Part shown: positions 1 to 11,549 of the stretch, one piece after another
Layout: each line of letters starts with the position of its first letter
Position numbering within the stretch: the first letter of the stretch is position 1
DNA from: Hydrangea macrophylla
Lineage: Eukaryota; Streptophyta; Magnoliopsida; Cornales; Hydrangeaceae
Length of the DNA stretch: 64,000 nucleotides
Direction of reading: 5' to 3'
NCBI GenBank assembly: GCA_033977485.1
Contig: CM066994.1
Span: 24,768,681 to 24,832,680, forward strand
The notes under the pieces: generated by a model
Told to the model about the DNA's origin: nothing
The model's database searches: none
The model's input: the letters and a program-made list of their open reading frames with translations, nothing else
Made by a program: the position numbers and the translations under genes

Positions 1-1282
1 TCGTTTTAGATGATATTATGATTTTTTTTATGAGCAAGTGCGATGCTAGGATTGCGACAACGACATTGGGGTAGATAATCTAATGGCAAATTAATAAATT
101 GTGCGAGAACATTAAATTGACGCTAACGTCCGATGAATAATGTTTGAGGGTGTGTTTTTATTTCTTGTCATATCATGGTCAGTCTTGGTTCTGGTTGCTA
201 TTATTTTGTTGTTCCGTTGTTGTTGAGATTTCGGGCTCAGACCCAACTTTCCTTGGTAGCGTTCTTTCAGTCGCATAGTTGAGCATAGTTGGTGGAAGTG
301 ATGTGTTGATGGTATTATGAATGGTTACAGAGTATCTAGATATGGTCGGCTTTAGAGCACGTATGCCCAATGTGGGTATGCCATTCAAGCAGCTTTAGAG
401 CACGTATACTCATTGTATATCCTGATATGGTCAGCTTTAGAACACGTATGCCCGATGAGGGTATGCCATTCAAGCGGCTTTAGAGCACGTATATCCTTTA
501 ACCAACGGCTTACACCGGTAATTTGTGAAAATAGGAGAGGATGTATTTGGGAAGAGTAAGTGATTCATGGGTTTGTGTTCAGTGGATTATGTCTGTTCTT
601 GAAATTGATTCGTGTTCAGTTTTGTTGAGTTGTTCTATCCTTCTTGTCATGGTCTTGTATCCGTGGTTTCGAGTTGAGGATTCTCGATTTAGTGAATGGT
701 TGGTTGGGTTAACGTTTAAACTACACGACAATAGTTGCGAGTATTATTATTAATTCTTTATTGTTTCTTTGTGAGTGTTGTACTCGCTCAGCTTTCGCAA
801 GCTGACGGTGTTTATACCCTGGACATCCTATGTCCAGGTTATCAGTATGGTGATGCAGGTGATGGACAGGTAGATGGAGACTACCATGATTATGATGATG
901 CTTGCGATGAGGAAGACTTTGGCTTTGCTAGTTAGCATTTGGGAGCCAACGTTGTTGCGGCTCTTTTATAATTCTGTTGTTATGTTTATGTTGTTCGAGA
1001 TACTACAATGTAATATATTTTGGGCAGACGTTGCCTAGACCTCTATTTATATTTGTTTAAATTTGGGATGGATTTTATGATTGTTTAATATGTATGTTTA
1101 ATATTTATGTAAGACTTCTACTTCCGCTGTTACTTTTAGCCATTGCATGAACCTTTATTAAGCATATATTTCTATTAGAATGTTTTATGGACAATCAGAC
1201 GATCCTTTAACTAGTCGCGTACCTAAGGGTCCAAAGTTGGAAATCTAATTTTTCCCGAACTTTGCTACGCCGGGACGTGACA
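1..1282 (+). repeat. 5' LTR of element A (3' part only)
   Basis: This is the last ~1.28 kb of the 5' LTR, cut by the window edge; it ends in GTGACA just before the primer-binding site. It carries a 194-bp segment (696-889) that is absent from the 3' LTR, with a tga at both break points. Around 340-500 a short motif (ttagagcacgtat) occurs about four times, which may form secondary structure or be regulatory. Confidence 0.93.
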
Positions 1283-1292
1283 GGGTTTTTAG

Positions 1293-1304
1293 TGGTATTA
1301 GAGC
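1293..1304 (+). other. Primer-binding site of element A (initiator tRNA-Met type)
   Basis: The 12 bases tggtattagagc differ at one position from tggtatcagagc, the usual plant gypsy/copia site complementary to the 3' end of initiator tRNA-Met. It begins 10 nt after the LTR end, where minus-strand priming is expected. The matching site of element B (minus strand, 11531-11542) has the canonical C. Confidence 0.85.
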
Positions 1305-1406
1305 TTAGGTTTAGTGGAGCTCACTGATTGTCCTATACACTTAAGCTATGAACCGTAAGTTACCTTGTGCTAGTACTGACTTTAAGATGATTTTCTTTGC
1401 AGGACG

Positions 1407-2408
1407 ATGGATCCTATCGTTGTCCCAGACGCTTTCGGAGGATTTCTTATTTATGCTGATCATGTGGAGGCGATCGACCCTATCGCTTACCAGGAGGGTA
1501 TTCGAGAGAGAGCCCGTCGATATTTAGAGGAGGATATCTGGAGAGCCGTCTACGAGACAGACGATGACCGCCCTATCCGAGTGCGCATGAGCATTCTTCA
1601 TAGATCACTGACGACGGAGCGCATCTACACAGAGATGGCCCGGATTGTTGCTCATGAGACAGAGTACCGCCCGATCATGCTACAGGCTATTCGTCTCGGA
1701 CCACCTATTCCACCTCCAGTAGTTATTCCGGAGCCGGTGATTCCTGAGCCCGTAGTCCCCGAGGACATTCCCCCAGCTGAGGCGGACCCTCCAGTGCCCG
1801 TTGAGCCTATTATGGTAGAGGATCCTGCTGAGCCAGTGCCTGAGGTGCCCGGATCACCTATAGCTATTGTTCCACTTGCTGAGCCAGTGCCTGAGATGCC
1901 CGGATCACCTATAGCTGCTGTTCCACTTGCAGCCGTTCCTATTGCTGACCTTGAGGGAGACGGTATTGACGATGATGACTTTCTTGAGGACCCAGAGGAG
2001 GACATTGGTGATGCTGTCGACGATGAGGATGAGGTCGAGCCAGAGGAGGAGGAGCCTATCGAGGATGACGCCGATGCCGATGTTGACCCAGTTGCAGATG
2101 AGGGTGTTGAGGATGACCCCGAGGAAATCGAGCCTGCAGAGGATATGGATTTAGATGCTGATCTCGGAGTCGATGCTGATGAAGAGGAGCTGGAGCTCGA
2201 GCCTGACATTATCCACATTCCTGATGATGCCCCACGGCCAGTTGCTGAGGAGCCAGTCTTTGTGCAGGAGGGAGTTGCTCTTGGAGTCATTGACGAGTTT
2301 GACTTCTGGTTAGACTTGGTGCCTTCTGAGACATATATCGTACCAGCTGATGAGATTCCACCCGAGGTGCCCGATGATGATGACTTCTGGGATCATCTTC
2401 ATATCTAG
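1407..2408 (+). CDS. Acidic Pro/Glu/Asp-rich protein of element A, unknown function
   Basis: A 333-residue frame starts about 100 bp after the primer-binding site. The N-terminal ~100 residues look folded (MDPIVVPDAFGG start, then helical, charged sequence). Residues ~100-180 are proline-rich with a near-duplicate block (EPVPE.PGSPIA). Residues ~185-265 are almost all Asp/Glu, and the end is DFWDHLHI. It has no zinc knuckle, protease or RT motif. The N terminus is clearly related to the minus-strand frame of element B (MDPYLVPDDFGG, 11379-10804), which holds the same place after its primer-binding site; conservation in two families argues for a real protein. It sits where gag would begin, but recognisable gag appears only from 2738. 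It could be a divergent gag N-terminus or an accessory protein; I cannot tell which. Confidence 0.65.
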   Translation: MDPIVVPDAFGGFLIYADHVEAIDPIAYQEGIRERARRYLEEDIWRAVYETDDDRPIRVRMSILHRSLTTERIYTEMARIVAHETEYRPIMLQAIRLGPPIPPPVVIPEPVIPEPVVPEDIPPAEADPPVPVEPIMVEDPAEPVPEVPGSPIAIVPLAEPVPEMPGSPIAAVPLAAVPIADLEGDGIDDDDFLEDPEEDIGDAVDDEDEVEPEEEEPIEDDADADVDPVADEGVEDDPEEIEPAEDMDLDADLGVDADEEELELEPDIIHIPDDAPRPVAEEPVFVQEGVALGVIDEFDFWLDLVPSETYIVPADEIPPEVPDDDDFWDHLHI

Positions 2409-2737
2409 ATCTTTTGTATGACTGTTTGGGCCTGCGTGCCTACCTCTTTTGTTGTTATATATGATGTATAGGTACCAACCTTGATGGTAGTAGTAGTAGT
2501 AGCTATTCTTTTGTCGCGCTTGCGCGTGGTATATTAGCGTTGCAGTCGCATCTGTATATTTTGGTTGTACTACTCTTTTGATCTATATATATGTGCGACT
2601 GTTATTATTGAGGTATTTGGTTTTGGTTTACATGTGCACATATTGCATCATGTTTTATGATACATTCTATATCTATATGGTATCTTTAGTTCGAGTTTCA
2701 TATTTTTTTATAGACATCTCAAAACCAAAAGAGAAAT
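2409..2737 (+). other. Element A internal spacer without a recognisable gene
   Basis: T-rich, non-coding-looking sequence lies between the acidic frame and the first recognisable gag codons. It contains a (tag)n stretch near 2490 and resembles a 3' untranslated region more than gag. A small open frame here runs in the wrong frame over gag and is not believed. Confidence 0.5.
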
Positions 2738-2887
2738 CACTTTCCACATGCAGAAAAGATAAAGAAACAGAAAGAATTCTTGGAGTTAACTCAGGGATCT
2801 CAGACTGTGAGGGAATATACAGTGCAGTTTGAGAGGTTGTCCCGATTCGCACAACATATGGTGGATACCCCAGAGAAGAAGAACTAG
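2738..2887 (+). pseudogene. gag remnant of element A, ended by a stop
   Basis: In the same frame as the downstream pol, codons from 2738 read as the retrotransposon-gag core typical of Tekay elements (QKEFLELTQGSQTVREYTVQ and following). The frame ends in a TAG at 2885-2887, then continues at once as gag-pol. The N-terminal half of gag cannot be found upstream. The TAG could come from CAG by C-to-T change. Function in the family: the capsid-like Gag protein that forms the particle holding the element's RNA. Confidence 0.8.
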
Positions 2888-5800
2888 CGTTATCACCAAG
2901 GACTCAACTTACGACTGCAACAGTTGACCTTGAGTTATCGGAATCAAAATTTTAAGGATCTCGTGGGTTCGGCTAAGGAGCTCGAGGATATGAATCAGAG
3001 GGAACAAAGAAGGTTTGGAAATCGATCTTCCCTGCCATTCAACAACCCATCTTCATCCCACAACAAGCAAGGACGGAGACCTCTGCCACACAATAGGCAA
3101 GGACACCGACCCCCAGTTCGCTTCCAGAATAACAAGCGTACTTGGAATGGAGAGAGGAAGCCTCAACAGCAGCAGCAGAAAGCCCCACCTACTGCACCAA
3201 CAGTGCACAAACCCCCAGTTGTCCTAGAGAAGGGTGAGGAAAAGTGTTTTAATTGTGGGATACCAGGGCATATGGCTAGAGATTGCAGAGCACCTCGAAC
3301 CTTTGGCCGACAGAGCATAGTTTGTTATAACTGTGGCAAGCCAGGTCACCTCAGTAGGGAATGCAGAGAACCCCGCCGTGAGAATTCTGGACAACAGAGG
3401 CAAGCTAGGGTGAATGCTATCATCCCTGAGGAGGCTGGATTTGATGCCGAAGAACAGCAAAATCTAGAAGGTACACTTACACTCTTTCGCAGTAGAGTTA
3501 AAGTGTTATTTGATACTGGTGCGTCGAATTCTTTTATTGCGTTTAAGTTGGTGCAAGAATTGGGTTTAGTGCCTCAAAACCTTGATGTAATACTGAATGC
3601 AGTGTCTCCTTTGGGAGCTACGGTTAAGTTGGGTAGAGTATGTCAGGACTGCCCTATAACTATAGATGATAGAAATTTTCCCGCAGATCTGATAGTGTTA
3701 TCTATGAAGGAATTTGATGTCATTTTGGGAATCGATTGGCTCACTAAGTTCTATGCTAACTTGGATTGTGTGAGTAAGTCTACTATTTTTTCAGTACCTG
3801 GAAGTTTACCCCTTAAACTTCAGTGCACTTGTTCTAGTGATGGACTCTTTACTAGTCGTTTAGCCGCTATTGAGACTACGACGTCGGAGATTGTCATTTC
3901 ACAGATTCCAGTGGTGCAAGAATTTGAGGATGTATTCCAGGATATCACGGGTTTACCGCCAAAGAGAGAGATAGACTTTTGCATAGAATTGGTACCCGGC
4001 ACAATTCCGATATCCAAGACTCCTTATCGAATGGCACCAACGGAGATGCTCGAGTTGAAGAAGCAAGTGCAGGAGTTAGAAGATTTGGGATTCATTCGGC
4101 CTAGTACTTCACCTTGGGGAGCACCCGTACTCTTTGTGAAGAAGAAAGATGGATCGCTCCGATTGTGTATTGATTATAGAGAGTTAAATAAAGTGACGAT
4201 CAAGAACAAATATCCACTCCCCAGGATAGATGATTTGTTTGATCAGTTGCAAGGAGCAACAATCTTTTCAAAGATAGACTTGAGATCAGGATATCATCAG
4301 TTACTTGTGCGACCCGAAGATGTGCCAAAGACAGCTTTTCGCACGAGATATGGGCATTACGAGTTCCTAGTGATGTCATTTGGTCTAACCAATGCCCCAG
4401 CAGTGTTTATGGATTTGATGAATAGAGTCTTCCGACCATACTTGGATCAATTTGTTATTGTTTTTATTGATGACATATTGATTTATTCCAAGAGTATGGA
4501 AGAGACAATCGCATTACAAACCTTAAGAGACAATCGTTTGTACGCAAAGTTTAGCAAGTGCGAATTTTGGCTTAAGGAAGTCAAGTTTTTAGGACATGCT
4601 GTGTCCGAGAAGGGAATTTCTGTTGACCCATCCAAGACTGATGCAGTGTCAAGTTGGATTAGGCCGAGCAACGCCTCAGAAGTCAGAAGTTTTCTTGGGT
4701 TAGCAGGGTATTATCGGAGATTTGTGGAGGGATTCTCCAAGATTGCAGCCCCGCTGACTGGGTTGACAAAGAAGGATGTAAAGTATGACTGGAAAGACAG
4801 GCATGAATGCGCATTTCAAGAGTTAAAGGAGGGATTGACCTCTGCGCCAGTGCTTGCTATTCCGAGAAGCGGCGAGAGATTTACCATCTACAGTGATGCG
4901 TCATACCAAGGATTGGGCTGTGTATTGATGCAAGATGGGAAAGTGATAGCATATGGGTCTAGACAGTTGAAGCCCCATGAGAAGAACTATCCGACACACG
5001 ATATTGAGTTAGCCGCTATAGTTTTTGCTCTTAAGATCTGGAGACACTACCTAATCGGAGAGCAATTCGATTTGTTTTCGGATCATAAGAGTCTGAAGTA
5101 TCTCTTCTCGCAGAAGGAGTTGAATATGAGACAACGCAGGTGGATGGAGCTGCTCAAGGATTATGATTTCACACTGCAGTACCACCCCGGCAAGGCTAAT
5201 GTTGTTGCAGATGCCTTAAGTCGGAAATCCTATGATATATTAGCCTCCCTCATGATTAGAGAATGGCGAGCGATGGAAACTTTAAGCGAGTTTGACGTGC
5301 AGCCAATAGAAGCACCAGGAGAAGGACAATACCTTGGATGTCTAGTGGTACAGCCAACCATTATTAGCAGAATTTTGGAAGCACAGAAGCAGGATGCCAG
5401 ATTCCAAGAATGGTTTGCTAGGATGGCAACCAAAGATTCTGAAATTTGGACCATGAGTTCAGATGGTGGGTTTAGATGCAAGTATCGACTTTGTGTGCCC
5501 AATGTGGGCGATCTTAGGAAAGATATACTGGATGAAGCACACAAATCTCGTTTGACAATTCACCCCGGAGGAACAAAGATGTACAGAGATTTGAAGAGAA
5601 ATTTCTGGTGGGAAGGAATGAAACGTGAAGTGGCAAAGTACGTTTCCAAATGTCTTACTTGCCAGCAAGTCAAGGCCGAACATCGGAAACCGTCAGGACT
5701 TTTGCAACCGTTGCCAATACCGCAGTGGAAATGGGAACACATTACCATGGACTTTGTGGTTGGATTGCCAAGGTCACAGCAAAACCACGATGCCATTTGG

Positions 5801-6322
5801 GTGATTGTAGATCGTTTGACCAAGTCAGCTCACTTCATTGCATATAATATGACGTATCCAGTGGAGAAGCTGAGTCAAATGTATATACAACAAGTGGTTC
5901 GACTTCATGGTGTACCCATGTCAATCGTATCAGATCGCGATTCTCGGTTCACCGCAAAATTTTGGGAGAGTCTGCAGTCAGCATTGGGAACATTGTTGAA
6001 GATGAGTTCAGCTTTTCATCCGCAAACCGATGGGCAAACGGAGAGAACGAATCAAGTCATGGAGGATATGCTTAGAGCATGTGTCATTGACTTTGAGAGC
6101 TCATGGGAAACTCATTTTCCTTTAGTTGAGTTTGTGTACAACAACAGCTATCACTCAAGCATAGGGATGGCACCATTTGAAGCTTTGTATGGAAGACTGT
6201 GCCGATCACCCTTATGTTGGGCCGAGGTTGGAGACAGCCAACTTCTTGGACCAGACATGGTTCGAGAGACCAATGAGAAGATTGTCGTTGTTAGAGGAAA
6301 GATGAAAGCAGCACAAGACTGA
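2888..6322 (+). pseudogene. Gag C-terminus and Pol of element A (PR-RT-RH-INT)
   Basis: Residues are counted from 2924. Two CCHC zinc knuckles start near residues 108 and 134 ([14 protein letters not shown] and [14 protein letters not shown]). The aspartic protease has DTGA near 197. RT has [10 protein letters not shown] with the catalytic Asp pair at ~516-517; a few residues usually present just after this motif appear to be missing. RNase H begins at YSDAS (~658) and ends around DALSRK. Integrase has an HHCC finger (CLTCQQ) and D-D-E residues near 943, 1004 and 1040, the last two with 35 residues between them. The enzymes protect, copy and insert the element. The frame stops with TGA at 6320-6322 inside the integrase C-terminal part; the next codons continue in the same frame to the chromodomain, so this is one nonsense change, consistent with CGA to TGA. 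Confidence 0.9.
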
Positions 6323-6805
6323 TACAAGAGTTATGCAGATCAGCACCGTAAAGATAAGAAGTTCAGTGTCGGTGATCATGTCTTGCTTAAGGTATCTCCG
6401 ATCCGAGGAGTAGTGAGATTTGGACAGAAGAGAGGAAAGTTGTCGCCTCGATACATTGGACCGTTTGAGATATTAGAGCGTGTAGGTAAAGTAGCCTATA
6501 GACTTGCATTGCCACCCAGACTATCAGGAGTTCATAATGTCTTTCACATCAGCATGTTGAAGGAGTATCACCAGGGCCCGACACCGCATGTGATCGACTT
6601 CAATGATATAGAAGTAAATGACAACATATCCTATGAAGAGAGGCCTGTGAAGATTCTGGACCGAGGAACCAAGAAACTGAGGAACAGAGAGTTTCCATTG
6701 GTGAAAGTTCAGTGGAAGCATCATGATGAAAGAGAAGCTTCTTGGGAGATGGAATCTGGAATGCGAGAAAAGTATCCAGAATTGTTCATACCCGAGGACT
6801 CGTGA
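6323..6805 (+). pseudogene. Integrase C-terminus and chromodomain of element A
   Basis: This continues the pol frame after the TGA at 6320-6322. The first ~100 codons hold the integrase GPY/F-type module (RYIGPFEILERVGKVAYRL) and the conserved HNVFHISMLKEY motif. The end (residues VKILD through VQWKHHDEREASWE) is a chromodomain. In chromoviruses the chromodomain is thought to guide integration to chromatin with particular histone marks. It lacks its own start; the internal ATG at 6383 is unlikely to be used. Normal stop TGA at 6803-6805, followed by the polypurine tract. Confidence 0.88.
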
Positions 6806-6829
6806 TCTCGGGGACGAGATCTCTTTATA

Positions 6830-6842
6830 GGTGGTGGAGAGA
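6830..6842 (+). other. Polypurine tract of element A
   Basis: ggtggtggagaga lies directly upstream of the 3' LTR start at 6843. This is where plus-strand DNA synthesis would be primed. Confidence 0.75.
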
Positions 6843-9800
6843 TGTAACACCCATATTTTAATACCAGTATTTCCCATATATTATTTATGTTTTCTGTCTA
6901 GATATAAATAAATATAGTTTGGTTGTATTTCATTTTGTAAGTTTTGACAAGTTATAAATTGACTAATTGTCTAATTTTGCCTTTTCACAACTTTTGTTTA
7001 TTATATTGGTTTAATACATTTAATTTTATATCTATAATATTGATTGATACTCACAGTTAATTATTCGTTCAGTCCCGGTGACATTTTCTGTCTGTGCGCG
7101 TAATAGTCTGTTTACGTGTATATCGAGGTCACATACCTACACTGGGATTAGTTCGCGTTATTCAAGTTTAATTTCACGTGGGACCCGTGACTTAGGCGTG
7201 GTACATTTTAATTCGTCCACTTGGACCCACTCAATTAATGACATTTGGCCAAATCTTTAAGTGACATGTGTCCCACTTAAACCCCCATTATATATGGGTA
7301 TTATACTTCATTTGGGAGCTCATTTTCACACATTCCCTAATCTCTACACACACTAAACACACACTAAATCCCAGCCCCTTTGTTCTTGAGAAAAACCAAG
7401 AGAACTTCTCATTTTTCTCTTGCATGTCCCATTTCTAAGTGAATCAAGACCCCTACTAGCCTCTGGCACCCTTTTCTCCTACCATTTCAAGTTCTTGGAG
7501 CATCTAAGGAGTTGCATGGATGAGTTCTTGGAGTTTTTTTGAAGCCTTGAAGTTCATATCTTGAAGAACATCACCATATTCTTCATTTCTTCCAATTTCC
7601 TTCAATTGATCATCATCCAAACACTTCTCAAGCTTTGTGAGTATCACTCACTACTTATCCTATGTTTATATACATATTTACATGAGAGTTTAAACTTTAT
7701 CCTTGTCCTCTCTATATACTCCTATACTACAATCTATTCAAGAATCTAAGTTCTTCATCATCATCTTCATACAAGTTGAAGGTCTAGCTTGGATTACCTT
7801 CATTCTTGTAAATCTTAGCTTGCATGTTGAAATTGTGGATGATCTAACATCATCCATGGCTTAGTATACATCCTTGACTACTTAGTCTAGCTTAAAATCA
7901 TCTTGCATGTCATCATAAATCAATTAAATGCATTGCATGTGCTTGAAAATGATTGGAAATGAAGAAACCACACTTTTCAGATTTTGTTTTGCACAGGGGA
8001 GTCTGTTTCAGCAGATTTTCGGACATGATATTTTATGTTTGAGTTTGTGGAATTATTTTTAGATTAAACTTCATTGAAATAGCTTTCTTTTAACATAAGA
8101 TAGACGTCCATACGATCTCGGAAGATTTAGTTATCAATTTTACAAGAATGGTCGACGAAACTGGACAGAGACAAGTTTTGTCCTGGACAAAGACTGAATT
8201 CGGCCAATTTAAAGTCATTCTGAGTTTGTGAATTTATTTTTAGATGAAACTTCATTGAATTAGCTTTCTTTTGACATAATATAGGCACTCATACGATTTT
8301 TCTAGATTTAATTAGAATTTCTGCAAGATCGGTCGACGAACTTGGGCAAAATCTGTCCTTAACTAAATAAAGCTTTTGTGTGTTGTTTCGCCATTTCTTT
8401 GCGATGCAACTACTTGTGTAACGATTATAATGCTATGTTTATATTGTTTCCTTAAGTACGTCGACTAATTGAATAACTCTCGGCTCGAATTTCATGTAAT
8501 CATTTGCCAATTGTCGCCACGCTTGATCTAGTAAATGGTTTAGAATGTTTTAAAACATTTCTTAATAATTACATATTGTTGAAATATTTTAGTGTATTAT
8601 TTTGTAATGTAAGGTTTTTATATAAATAAATACTTAAAAAAAAAGATCCTTGGAATCCTCATAGGATTTAGTAATACATTTTTAGATTTTACAATGGGAT
8701 TTTAATTAAGTATATTTTGCCTAATGAGGATAAATAGTTAATTTATATATTATCTTTATTTGTAACTTTGAGAAAACTTACTAGTAACATTTTCTATAAT
8801 AACATTTTCTAAGGTATAATATTTTAAGGGATGTTGCTATAGTTTTATATGGTTTTGGAAATAATAAACCATTTTTCGGTTAATCCTTTTACTATGTTTC
8901 TTGTCGGAAATCTGTAGTAATTAGACCGTTGATCCGAAAATTACGCCGTTTGTTTCTAAAATCTTAGAATAATATTAAAGAAGTTCCACTAAGTTTGGTG
9001 ACATTTCGAATTAGTAAAAATACAGCGTACGGTTAGGTACCACACATGCATAGGAACCTAGCCTTTTCAGTGACGGACTCCGATTTGAGTCTAGTCAATG
9101 GCGTTGGACTCATAATGATGTGTGGATCATCATCTTAAGGTTTAGGCGCACTTTTGCCATATTTGATTATTTCTTATTTTTAGTGTTCATTTCTTAAGCA
9201 TTATTGTGTTTATTCGCTGTAGGGATATTCTTGTCTCTACCAGAAATTTTTGTTTATTGCTAAGACGCTCTGGTGAGTACTCTAACTCACTTGGAAACAC
9301 TCGATTTATAATTTTAACAAGACTTATGTTTTATGAGAATTGGTAATAAAACTTGGGTTTCTATGGTGAATTGTATGCTTAGTAATTTTGGGAAATTGAA
9401 ATATGCACATCTAAGTGGAATATGGACTTAAAATTATGTTATACTCGTTTTAGATGATATTATGATTTTTTTTTATGAGCAAGTGCGATGCTAGGATTGC
9501 GACAACGACATTGGGGTAGATAATCTAATGGCAAATTAATAAATTGTGCGAGAACATTAAATTGACGCTAACGTCCGATGAATAATGCTTGAGGGTGTGT
9601 TTTCGTTTCTTGTCATATCATGGTCAGTCTTGGTTCTGGTTGCTATTATTTTGTTGTTCCGTTGTTGTTGAGATTTCGGGCTCAGACCCAACTTTCTTTG
9701 GTAGCGTTCTTTCAGTCGCATAGTTGAGCATAGTTGGTGGAAGTGATGTGTTGATGGTATTATGAATGGTTACATAGTATCTTGATATGGTCGGCTTTAG

Positions 9801-10533
9801 AGCACGTATGCCCAATGTGGGTATGCCATTCAAGCAGCTTTAGAGCACGTATACTCATTGGATATCCTGATATGGTCGGCTTTAGAGCACGTATGCCCGA
9901 TGAGGGTATGCCATTCAAGCGGCTTTAGAGCACGTATATCCTTTAACCAACGGCTTACACCGGTAATTTGTGAAAATAGGAGAGGATGTATTTGGGAAGA
10001 GTAAGTGATTCATGGGTTTGTGTTCAGTGGATTATGTCTGTTCTTGAAATTGATTCGTGTTCAGTTTTGTTGAGTTGTTCTATCCTTCTTGTCATGGTCT
10101 TGTATCTGTGGTTTCGAGTTGAGGATTCTCGATTTAGTGATTATGATGATGCTTGCGATGAGGAAGACTTTGGCTTTGCTAGTTAGCATTTGGGAGCCAA
10201 CGTTGTTGCGGCTCTTTTATAATTATGTTGTTATGTTTATGTTGTTCGAGATACTACGATGTAATATATTTTGGGCAGACGTTGCCTAGACCTCTATTTA
10301 TATTTGTTTAAATTTGGGATGGATTTTATGATTGTTTAATATGTATGTTTAATATTTATGTAAGACTTCTACTTCCGCTGTTACTTTTAGCCATTGCATG
10401 AACCTTTATTAAGCATATATTTCTATTAGAATGTTTTATGGACAATCAGACGATCCTTCAACTAGTCGCGTACCTAAGGGTCCAAAGTTGGAAATCTAAT
10501 TTTTCCCGAACTTTGCTGCGCCGGGGCGTGACA
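6843..10533 (+). repeat. 3' LTR of element A (3.69 kb)
   Basis: It starts TGTAACACCC after the polypurine tract and ends GCGTGACA. The last 1.09 kb matches 1-1282 apart from a missing 194-bp segment. The LTR has no credible coding frame; between ~7900 and ~9440 it is AT-rich filler with two related blocks (~8050 and ~8240, both with gaattattttta/gaatttattttta and ggtcgacgaa). The TATA-like box is near 7288. Confidence 0.92.
7288..7295 (+). promoter_or_regulatory. TATA-like box in the 3' LTR of element A
   Basis: ttatatat lies about 450 bp into the LTR, followed ~30-50 bp later by an AC-rich, CT-rich stretch (cacacattccctaatctc) typical of a plant transcript start. Placement is inferred from sequence only. 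Confidence 0.5.
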
Positions 10534-10803
10534 GCAATTATGAGAAGGAATACGAGTATCAATACGAGGTTTCAAAAATATTCTATATATATCTTTTGTA
10601 AGCAGTTACACATATCATGTTAAGTTAATGCTTCTATCTAGCCAAAAGATGAGATTTTTGGGACTAACAGTCCGATGTACAAAATGTGGGAGTCATTGTC
10701 CCGTATGCATTCTAATGCTAACTTATAATATCCGATAAGACAAAAAGTAGGACTACTTAGTCCAATATTTACAACATGCTTGCAAACATAGAGCTAAACA
10801 CGC

Positions 10804-11379
10804 CTACTGGGGGCCACGGGACCTGCGGCGCCAAACTCCAAAACGGTGCATCGGGTGGTCAGTACTACTCTCAGCATCAGACACTGGAGGTGGAGCACCA
10901 TCCATGTCCATGGGGTCTACGGGTAGCGCTGGGGGTGGCTCAGGTGCCTCAACGTCATGAAGCTCGAGCTCAAATCCATCTAGGACTACCTCGACTCCTC
11001 CCAGCTCCATAGGGGCAGTCATAGCAGCCTCAGGTACAACTGCCACTGGAGCTACAACTGGTAGTGGAGCAACCTGAAGTGATAGGTGCAACTGTACCAT
11101 CTCCATCTCTACAGGTAGGTAGAGGTCAGGGGTAAGAATCCTTCTAATCCTCTCCTCTACTATCAGTCTATCGGCCTGGGCCTGATAGAAGGCCTCTAAC
11201 TGAACTCGGTGGAGGTCCACCATCCCCTCGGTGTGAATGGCTCTCCAAATACTGTTTTCCACGCTAACATTAGCCTGGAACTGAATCAGGGTAAGATAGA
11301 TCTCTAAGTCGTGCGGCGCTATCCCGTCTAGGCCAATCACATGTCCGCCAAAATCATCGGGTACGAGATATGGGTCCAT
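10804..11379 (-). CDS. Element B protein related to the acidic ORF of element A
   Basis: A 191-residue frame starts MDPYLVPDDFGGHVIGLDGI, ~150 nt after the element's primer-binding site. The N-terminal ~85 residues match the equivalent frame of element A in motif order (MDP..VPD.FGG, then a SIWRAI/DIWRAV helix, then repeated basic-acidic helix). The middle is Pro/Val/Ala-rich, and the end turns basic (FGVWRRRSRGPQ). The long Asp/Glu tract of the A protein is missing, so only the N-terminal domain appears constrained. No catalytic or metal-binding motif is visible. Function unknown; either a divergent structural (Gag-like) protein or an accessory protein of these elements. Confidence 0.6.
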   Translation of the reverse strand: MDPYLVPDDFGGHVIGLDGIAPHDLEIYLTLIQFQANVSVENSIWRAIHTEGMVDLHRVQLEAFYQAQADRLIVEERIRRILTPDLYLPVEMEMVQLHLSLQVAPLPVVAPVAVVPEAAMTAPMELGGVEVVLDGFELELHDVEAPEPPPALPVDPMDMDGAPPPVSDAESSTDHPMHRFGVWRRRSRGPQ

Positions 11380-11530
11380 GCTGATAACCTGACAAAAGCA
11401 AACTATCTTATATCAGGGCTAATCTTAATACATCTGGATGTCGGATCCTAAGTACGGAGGACACTCGACTATGCCTATCCTTTTGCTATCACAACCTGTG
11501 TCTAGGCTTAAGCCTAATTATACAACCAAG

Positions 11531-11542
11531 GCTCTGATACCA
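11531..11542 (-). other. Primer-binding site of element B (initiator tRNA-Met)
   Basis: On the minus strand this reads tggtatcagagc, the exact usual match to the 3' end of plant initiator tRNA-Met, 7 nt after the LTR end at 11550. Confidence 0.9.
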
Positions 11543-11549
11543 AAAATCC

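Larger units (their letters stand above)
1..10533 (+). mobile_element. Element A: Tekay/Del-type Ty3/gypsy chromovirus, left end off-window
   Basis: The sequence from base 1 to 1282 reappears at 9445-10533, so these are the two LTRs of one element. Between them lie a Met-type primer-binding site, an acidic reading frame, a gag-pol frame with gypsy domain order (protease, RT, RNase H, integrase), a C-terminal chromodomain and a polypurine tract. The chromodomain and domain order place it among chromoviruses; the very long LTR (3.7 kb) and TGTAACACCC start fit the Tekay/Del clade. By eye the LTRs differ at about 15 sites over about 1.09 kb apart from one 194-bp indel, so insertion was fairly recent. 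Two in-frame stops make it non-autonomous now. It lies in the internal region of element B. The left flank is outside the window, so the TSD (right flank gcaat) cannot be confirmed. Confidence 0.93.
10534..11549 (-). mobile_element. Element B: internal fragment of a minus-strand gypsy-type element
   Basis: Reading leftwards from the B LTR end at 11550 there is a short spacer, a Met-type primer-binding site, a reading frame (11379-10804) and ~270 bp of sequence without genes, cut at 10534 by element A. The LTR end (GCTACGCCGGGGCGTGACA on the minus strand) is almost the same as that of A, so B is related to A. The rest of B is left of the window, so its pol type cannot be seen. Confidence 0.8.

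Noticed and set aside
1652..2290. Ser-rich 212-residue minus frame
   Set aside because: It is the shadow of the acidic frame of element A: GA-rich Asp/Glu codons read backwards give Ser/Gly.
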